From Ampullaceana balthica (Eukaryota; Mollusca; Gastropoda; Lymnaeidae): a stretch of DNA of 64,000 nucleotides. This document shows, one piece after another, positions 58,201 to 64,000 of the stretch. The notes beneath the pieces are model-generated. The model did not search any database, was not told where the DNA came from, and worked only from the letters and a program-made list of their open reading frames with translations. The stretch covers positions 1,374,001 to 1,438,000 of the forward strand of contig CALYLW010000017.1 in assembly GCA_944989445.1 (NCBI GenBank), in the 5' to 3' direction. Numbering within the stretch: the stretch's first letter is position 1; the number at the start of each line of letters is the position of its first letter. The position numbers and the translations under genes are program-made.

Positions 58201-59243
58201 TTTTTAAGAACTGCATTGAAGTTGAAGCACTATGGGTCATTAAACCTGGCTTGGATATATTCCAGTAATACTTGTAACGTATCTTTTATAAATTGTACGC
58301 GAGCCGCAAAATGACAATAGAAGAGGTGCATACGGCTCGTGAGCAGCGGTTTGGCCCCCGTTGCTTTAATCCCTTCCCAGTGATCCTTTTGAGCTGAAAT
58401 TTTGCATTCATACTCATATATATTTTCGATGTCAATACATGAATTAATCTTAAACTTAATCATTTAATTGACATTGACATTGTGGTTAAAAAGGTACCAT
58501 CACATTCTTTACAAGGGCATGACAAATGGCAATATCAAATAGCTAACATTGGCGTGACAATTATTTAAGAAAGATTTTGATCGCTTATGAGATGTTTCCA
58601 TAACTATATTTTGTCATCTGTAAAAATCAGGTCGAGGATTTTTAAAAATGGATGATGTCAAAAGTGCTTTTCAACAAATTTGTCCACATTTTGCAGAACA
58701 CAGAGTGGAACTTGCATTCAAGTGAGTGATTGTGAATTATAATTTTTTTGCTGATCACGGATATGCAGAATTTTATGTTTTTTTTAAAAAGACATTCACT
58801 TTAATTTTAGCCATAGTAGTAATTGTAGCTCTTCATTATCAACTTAACAAGAGCAGGGCTTCAAAGAAATTTAAGGGGTTATCTCAGTACGATTAGTGCA
58901 GAGCAGTACAAGGTTTAAAATGTAACAATAAATTAAGTGGGTTTTTTTTTCTCTTCCTGTAATGTAAGAAAAAGAAATTGTAACCTTTTATTACTAAAAA
59001 TTCTATTTTGTCAAAGGGACACTGAGTTTATTTTTATGTAATGACCAATTTCAATATTGATAATACTAATAACCTTTGGATTTTAAGATTTATTGTGGGA
59101 ATGGGTAAAAAATTTTAAAAAGCAAATTCAGTCATGGCATTAAATTTAAATTTTACGCTTTCAGAGAAATCGATCGTGATGGTGATGGCAGAATCAGCTA
59201 CAAAGACTTTGACTTTATGATGAAATTCAACAATTTAACATGA
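49234..59243 (+). CDS. EFCAB11: EF-hand calcium-binding domain protein 11, complete, 6 coding exons
   Basis: A small EF-hand protein of poorly known function. Coding exons: 49234-49311, 53267-53362, 53868-53925, 57713-57814, 58631-58721, 59165-59243; total 504 nt (167 aa). All junctions are GT-AG and in phase. Domain order follows vertebrate EFCAB11 (163 aa): a first EF loop DEDKKGFLLHND (residues 32-43; human has DEDHKGYLSRED), a degenerate second region (ILETYGTVTKQGIKGLTLAQ), a third DRNCRGFLKMDD (109-120) lacking most acidic ligands, and a canonical loop DRDGDGRISYKD (145-156) near the C-terminus. Only the last loop has a full set of calcium ligands. Exon 1 (MKMPLSSSLHCAN to EVHLIEK) was chosen because it leaves phase 0 before exon 2, has a GTAGAA donor and lies opposite the FBXO11 start; it is the least certain exon. 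AATAAA hexamers follow the stop at 59244 and 59302. Confidence 0.9.
50437..50632. mobile_element. hAT-like MITE (CAGTGGCTCTTAACC), one clear end
   Basis: It starts CAGTGGCTCTTAACCTTG, a common hAT-MITE 5' end, and continues with GGTACTGAACCCCACCA and TTCACCGAACCC. The expected right end (inverse of CAGTGG) is only weakly seen as CACCACTTTG near 50630. No target duplication is visible. The open frame across it is spurious. Confidence 0.5.
50685..51025 (+). pseudogene. Decayed CR1-like LINE RT fragment (plus)
   Basis: The plus frame reads KHAKYLGVIIDVRFSWNPNV near 50708-50770, matching the KYLGVxID block of CR1-type RTs. After frameshifts come LEQIQRRAPRFTT-like codons near 50895-50935, the same C-terminal region as at 27.6 kb. 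It is short and broken. Confidence 0.62.
51865..52592 (+). pseudogene. Dead hAT transposase remnant, copy 2 (EFCAB11 intron 1)
   Basis: It begins with TTAACGATTAATCGACCCAT near 51911 and ends TTAATCGTTTACACCCCTAA near 52590, as in the copy at 25.4 kb. Internally it has the acidic ETENDNSSADELL-like codons and the WWKLN / AKTVLC block of a hAT C-terminal region, broken by stops. Confidence 0.62.
52615..53233 (+). pseudogene. Dead hAT transposase remnant, copy 3 (EFCAB11 intron 1)
   Basis: A direct neighbour and relative of copy 2. It contains ESDLETENDNSSSDELLRS-like codons near 52790-52845, then PLQWWKLNEH and FVAKTVLCI segments near 52890-52965, matching the hAT dimerisation region. It ends in AATTGTTAACAGCCCTAA at about 53233, only about 33 bp before EFCAB11 exon 2. 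Confidence 0.65.
54087..57575 (-). pseudogene. Near full-length LINE (CFDP2-like endonuclease plus RT), antisense in EFCAB11 intron 3
   Basis: Minus strand, in order from the right: a 5' region ending near 57575 (CCACCTGGGGACGCGG seen on plus); an endonuclease block of the craniofacial-development-protein-2 type (GDMNAKVGNDNTEREREG, GLGKMNENGEMFANFCTV, ELVIGGTIFPHKNCHKV, about 56250-56560); the linker frame 55295-55870 with GKAAGVDNIPPEVLKEG; RT motifs WRGITLLSVPSKVFSRTILK and EQAGFRQGRSCIDQIATLRI (55179-55442); ADDLAILSHRLQDMQDKI near 54800-54870 preceded by S rather than F/Y; and the C-terminal YGSKTWRTTKNK block (54279-54596). The 3' end is a (GAT)n run at about 54090. Several frameshifts and stops make it inactive. 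The host intron is 53926-57712, so the LINE fills over 90 percent of it. Confidence 0.82.
58150..58363. mobile_element. hAT-type MITE, GGTGGCCA family, copy 2 (EFCAB11 intron 4)
   Basis: A 214-bp relative of 3110-3322 in opposite internal orientation: CAAGGGTGGCCTACC at the left and a right end reading CAACGGGGGCCAAACC. The flanks ATTTAACC and CTTTAATC match at 6 of 8. It contains the GAGCCGxxTGCGGCTC-like words, now diverged. Confidence 0.78.
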
Positions 59244-59509
59244 AATAAAATAGTATTTATTTTGCTCAAACACACATACTTCAATACAAGTGATATTGCT
59301 GAATAAATTATTTATATATATTTAAAAAAAACACACAAATGATTTTTAATGCTTAATTATTAAACATCACAGTTTAAAACGAATTTTCTTGAAATTTGTT
59401 TTGATAAAAATATTTAAATGCTTCATTCTCACATGAAATAATTATATAGATCAGATCATACAATAACATTACAATGCACCAATACACAAATTTTTTTTTG
59501 AAAATTTAA
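59244..59509. terminator. Convergent 3' ends of EFCAB11 and CLSPN
   Basis: 266 bp separate the stop codons of EFCAB11 (plus) and CLSPN (minus). Plus-strand AATAAA hexamers lie at 59244-59249 and 59302-59307; a minus-strand AATAAA (TTTATT on plus) lies at 59256-59261. If these sites are used, the two transcripts overlap at their 3' ends. The signals are weakly informative in AT-rich DNA. Confidence 0.5.
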
Positions 59510-62500
59510 CTAATCAAGTAAATTGAAAATGCTATCCCGTCTCTTAATTACAGGACCATTAGAAGTGGTTTCAGTGTGTTTAGGCTTTTTTGCTGCTTGC
59601 TCTATCTGAGAAGCACCATGAGCTTTGCGCTTTGGGGCTAATGTAGAACAAGTCTGCAAACAAAATTTTTTATTTTATTAATAATGATGTGTTCTTATTT
59701 AATTTGAAATTTAATCAAGAATCGAAAAGGCTAAAAATGATAGTTGTGTTAATGGAAATCTAAAACCATGTAAACAGTGTTGAAACTTACATTATCACCG
59801 ACACCTTCACCATGGAGCTCCTGATGGTCTACAGATTGAAATATAAAGTTTCTTGAGTTCCTCCCTGTACCACCAGCAGATTTTGTTACTTGGGCGATTT
59901 TTATTAAAGTGTTATCTTTTCGAGACAGGAAGGAACCTTTTTTGGGTAACTAAAAGTAAAAGCAAGAAATTTGAGATGGATTAATATTCATATTTTCTTT
60001 TTTACAAGTTGCCGTGTTAAAAAAAAACAACTTTGTCTACCAAATGTAAATGAAGAATCCTAATCAAGTAAGAGAAATACCTTATCTGAAATATTACAGA
60101 CACGCCGTCTAGTTCTATACATAAGATTACAGTGTCCAAAACTTATCCATGGGTTATGTCCATTTTAGCATTTAATTGAAAATACAAATTATTTGGTACC
60201 TTTAATTTAGTAGCCTCAGGTGGCAACATTTTATCTTTTGAAGTTGGCAATGATTCTCTTGAAATAGTGCTTGACTCTGGACAACAAAGTAATCATGAAT
60301 AAACGTGAATATTACAGCGATGAATGTTGATGACTGATACTTAACTCATTAGCTCCTGAAGGGCTACTTCCGAATCTTAATCTATTTCATATTCCGGACA
60401 AAAGGGAAGCAACTTCGTTAAGCTTTAGATTCCATTAGAGAAATGCTTTTATTTTCTAAAGATATTCGTTTATCTTAAAAAATAAAATGTTTAATGCATC
60501 AAGAAATGAACTAAGTTTAATAATAATATAACATGCACTGAGAAATAATGAGGATTAAAGTCCGATAACACGATTTTCGACACATCGGGTGAATACATAC
60601 GCCATATAGACGCGTCAAACTAATTCACACATGGATCGAAAGTGAAAGAAGATATAAACATCCGGTAATTTTTATTGAAATCTCGTAGAATCACACAATA
60701 GCCGGAAGTCTCGAGGAAAGCGAGATTTCGTGCTATTTTTAACTTAAAAATACGAGAGTGCGTCGCTAGGCGAACTGACGCATTTGGGCGCATCCGTACG
60801 GACCCCTATAAGGACGCATTTAGTCGCATCAGGAGCTAATGAGTTAATGATGGATTTTTTTAAAAATGTTAATCGCTCACTTAAAATTGACTCACCTCTT
60901 TTCTTCAAATAAACAGACCCTAATTTGAGAAGCTGGCTGTTTTCTTCACTTTGCTCTGATTCCTTTTAAGATAAATGAAATTTCAGAAACATAAGAACAT
61001 TAGTGAAATTCTCAAGATTTAAGTAGTTTGCAAATATATGGTTTTTGTTATTAAAATTAAATATATTTGTATCATCATCAGACCCTTTCATCTGAATATA
61101 ATTGCTAAATCAATGTTATATTATAAATAAAACTTATGTGTTTATACAATTATCTGGAATTTTAAAATTAAAAACATGTGGAAATTTAAGAATTTAAAAG
61201 AATCACTATAGTTTCCAAGTCTTCTGCAACTTCCTGTTACTGTTACCCATTGTCTAAATTTATTATTAGTAAAAATTAAAATCTAACAGAAATCACAATT
61301 CATTTCATTGCAAATTTATTAACTCACAGTAAACTATCAAACTAATATTAACAAAGACAAGTTTACACAGTAACATTTACAATACTTACAGCTTCCTCCA
61401 GAAATTTCTCTCTTTCATAGCGATCTTTCCGCCACCTCAACTCCTCTGCATCATCTTCAGCTTGTTCATCATCAGGCTCATGAGAAAATATGTCTTCTTG
61501 TGAATTAGGGTCTGAAAGAGAAAATTAAATTTTATTTGAAACTATTTGAGTTTGGGAAATACAGGAAAACTGAGTGATGATCAAAATAACTAGAAAAGTC
61601 AGCTGGCTTGAACATTGTTTATAATTATAAGCACCGTACTTAATTTAAAAAATGTACAGGGCCATTTCATAAGATGATGAATCTCATGACCTGGGTGTTT
61701 TTGATAACTGAACTCTATTACAGAAAGGCTTATATGAATATGAAGTTAATACTAGCATATATTAATATTACATATAAAATACAAAATATTCTTATTAAAA
61801 TGTTTTAACACGAACTTTAAAAAAAAATTTTTGGTAACATTCTTCTCAGTTTTAAAATAATTGCAAGTACTATAGAACACATCCTTGCCCTTCTTACCAG
61901 CATTATCTTTCCATCTAAAGTTCCTCATGCGACCTCCACCTTCGGAATACAGATCACCATCTTGTAGGTACATTTCCTTGAAAAACATCACCTGTTTATC
62001 ATCATCATCTTGAAGGCGTTTCCTAATGAAGACGCAAAAAAAACATTGAAATAAGAGTCAATAGTCAATTTTTATTTAGTATATTATTTGTTTTTTTGTT
62101 GTTACTATTTTAGTTTGTAACACACAAGTAAAAGTTATAGTTACATATAAAAATATTATGTTTTATTGCATTTGAAAGGTGCAAAAGTTAGGTGTGGAGA
62201 ATGTGTGTACTTTGTTAAGGAGATCCCTTCTCGAAGTTTAATAGAGTGCACACTTATTCTCTATAGTTCCAAATCCAGAATTTTCTTTATCTGTACATTC
62301 TAATTCTATGGCATTGGTGTAAATATGGTTGCGCACTCCTGTTAAAAGATCTCTCATTATTTGTTAATGGCTGATGAGTCAATTTTCTGCATTTGTTTAC
62401 TATTTAATATTTACATATAGTATAAATATAGACCTGCTTGTTACAAATATTGTATTTTCAAGTACATGAATTAAATTGCTTTAAAACTCCAACCAGTGTC

Positions 62501-63898
62501 TTGAGTCGATTCTATTCAAGTGAACCTTACCCCTAGGCTATATTAACAAGATACTTAGAATTAGTAATAGGATACTTAAAATTAATAAAATAACTCAAAT
62601 AATCACAGTGGCAAAATACTTTGATTTTTTGCATTTAAGGTGAAGAAAGGCTGAGTAACTTTGTTTCTTTGATATATAAAAATTGTGGCCATAAAATTTG
62701 TCTGTATCGGAAACAAAAAAAAAGAAGCCACTCACATATGAACTCTTCCCACTTCCTCTCTAAGCATTTCCTCAGAAACTCCTGCCATCTCTTTATCTCC
62801 TTCTTCCTCTTCTAAAATGTCATCTTCCTCATCAAGGTCCAAGTTTTCATCACTGTCAAATTCACTTCCTGAAGTGTATTAAAAATTCATTATGGATAAT
62901 CAGATCATTGCAATTTTAATTAGTGTTAAAATAGATTGACTACTTCCTTAATGATGCACACACAAAAATTGGGATGATTAACTTATAATAGAAAGCAACA
63001 ATTATGTTGACGTTTTCTCATCTATTAAAAAATCACCTGACAGTTCGGCTTCCTCTTCCAAAAACTCCCTCCTAATTCTGAAAATGAATATAAAAATAAC
63101 ATAGACTAGGACAAAGTTCTAACCAAATATAAGTAAATTTGGAGACATGATAGACACAAAATTTTTCTTCTTCAAAAAAGGTCATTAATTTTATAACACT
63201 TTTTCAGATTTGTCCATTTCTATGACATCGCTAGTGTTTAAATATAACACATGTCATGAATAATTAATAATTTTATTATTAATGTGTTACCCTTTCTTTT
63301 TCTGTTTAAACCCTGTAAATTTAGGTTTTACTTCAGTATCACTGGATGAATCTTCTATTTCTGTGTCAGCCTCTCGATCTCCTACTTCTTCATCAGACTC
63401 CTCATTATCACTGCCAGATAAAACGGAACGATGTCCATTTGAATCAGATGAATTTTCATCTTCCTCACTTTCTGAAAACAGTGGCTGCTGATTTTTAAAA
63501 AAATTAAAAAAAGTTTAAATGATATATAAAATGCAAAGGTTAAAACTTACAACAAGAGTAATATACCAATATAATCAGACAATCATGACAAATCAGGAAA
63601 ATATCTGTATTGTATTTGACTGGAAAAAACTTATTTTGTTTACATTCATGTTTAACATCAATAAAAAAAAACAACACTAAATGTATAAACATTTCAAACA
63701 TTACCTTTAGTCTTTTAGCTTTTGGTGATTTAGTTTCCTCATCAGTTTTTGAAAGCACAGAAAATGGGTCATAGATATCACCATCGTTTTCACTGCATAA
63801 GTTGTTGAACTTCTTTGATGATTTTAAGTCAGTGCTATTATGGCTTGGCACCTTTTTACTGATTACAAAATTGTATTTTATCAATTCAGCTGTAACAC
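59510..63898 (-). CDS. CLSPN: Claspin, C-terminal part (gene continues past the right edge)
   Basis: Claspin is the fork-associated adaptor that brings CHK1 to ATR during the replication checkpoint (family knowledge). Coding exons seen, 5' to 3': 63705-63898, 63291-63487, 63037-63077, 62736-62868, 61898-62022, 61390-61511, 60896-60962, 60200-60276, 59791-59949, 59510-59653. They are joined in phase by GT-AG and give 418 residues to the stop. Conserved order matches human claspin: KAKRLKQPLFSESEEDEN, acidic SDNEESDEEVGDREADTE, RREFLEEEAELSGSEFDS (human RRPFLEEEAELSGSD), VHMKRLQDDDDKQ, MYLQDGDLYSEGGGRMRNFR (human YLADGDLHSDGPGRMRKFR), WRKDRYEREKFLEEA, NSRNFIFQSV (human NSRNFVFHTL), and a terminal DSIFNLLD (human RSIFKYLES). 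The CHK1-binding repeats should lie upstream, outside the window. The next exon upstream is phase 2 into 63898. Confidence 0.93.
60070..60165 (-). mobile_element. Degenerate CR1-like/SINE 3' tail in a CLSPN intron
   Basis: TTACAGACACGCCGTCTAGTT followed by CTATACATAAGATTACAGTG parallels the ACAGACGCTCCTTCTATACA tail seen at 27320 and elsewhere, with substitutions throughout. It is an old copy. Confidence 0.5.
60345..60843. mobile_element. TTAA-flanked MITE (piggyBac-like) in a CLSPN intron
   Basis: A 499-bp element with ends CTCATTAGCTCCTGAAGG and the inverse of CTCATTAGCTCCTGATGC, flanked by TTAA on both sides (60341-60344, 60844-60847). The TTAA target suits piggyBac. The interior has GACGCATTTAGTCGCATC-type words. 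It lies between the exons at 60896-60962 and 60200-60276. Confidence 0.8.
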
Positions 63899-64000
63899 CT
63901 ACAAAGATTAAAGATTAACTTGCATATAGAACAAAATGCATTCTAGCCAAAAAAATTTATACTAGTTACAACTTTTAAAATATTTTTTAAAACTCTCAGA
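63899..64000 (-). other. CLSPN intron, continues past the window edge
   Basis: AT-rich intron sequence upstream of the exon 63705-63898. The acceptor is TTTGTAG just above 63898. Nothing else is visible before the window ends. Confidence 0.6.

Noticed and set aside
63461..63473. Alternative acceptor after TTTTCAG for the CLSPN exon ending at 63471
   Set aside because: It would break the phase with the exon 63705-63898; the acceptor before CAGCCACTG (63487) joins in phase 0 and restores a claspin-like QPLFSE.
63282..63491. 69-codon plus frame rich in Ser
   Set aside because: It is the antisense shadow of the acidic CLSPN exon 63291-63487.

Overview
This is a eukaryotic, almost certainly invertebrate animal, nuclear window. 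It is AT-rich and its genes are split by short GT-AG introns. It carries CR1/L2-, jockey- and CFDP2-like LINE remnants, tRNA-derived SINE-like repeats, Helitron ends, and many small non-autonomous DNA transposons (MITEs). A lophotrochozoan such as a gastropod mollusc would fit, but the sequence does not prove a species. There are no prokaryotic genes, operons or CRISPR arrays.

Region 1-34.4 kb is mostly repeats. In order it holds: a 30-bp satellite at the left edge; two abutting Helitron-like elements with a CAA-rich interior; two neighbouring hAT-type MITEs with perfect 8-bp target duplications; an L2/CR1-type reverse transcriptase (RT) remnant with internal 44-bp duplications; a nested transposon cluster inside an inverted repeat pair (6.3-8.9 kb); several minisatellites and a CT microsatellite; four more hAT-type MITEs around 10.4-12.8 kb; a 46-bp satellite (13.3-14.3 kb); and a possible orphan terminal exon at 15.6 kb. 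The stretch 16-23 kb is AT-rich with little visible structure. From 23.5 to 29.4 kb there is a second SINE-like repeat, a hAT transposase remnant, CR1-like 3' ends and an RT fragment split by a MITE. The stretch 29.4-33.7 kb is again plain AT-rich DNA.

Region 35.2-64 kb holds three conserved animal genes. FBXO11 (minus strand, 19 coding exons, 867 aa, complete) is the substrate receptor of an SCF ubiquitin ligase. EFCAB11 (plus strand, 6 coding exons, 167 aa, complete) is a small EF-hand protein. They are divergent, with 256 bp between start codons, and probably share a bidirectional promoter with opposed YY1-like motifs. CLSPN (claspin, minus strand) converges on EFCAB11 with 266 bp between stop codons. 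Only its C-terminal 418 residues are inside the window. The introns of all three genes are filled by transposons: a pogo-like element occupies nearly all of FBXO11 intron 6, an antisense LINE nearly all of EFCAB11 intron 3, and a TTAA-flanked MITE most of one CLSPN intron.

All exon joins were made by eye from splice signals, reading phase and recalled family sequence. The coding totals are consistent: the FBXO11 exons sum to 2604 nt and the EFCAB11 exons to 504 nt, both multiples of three.
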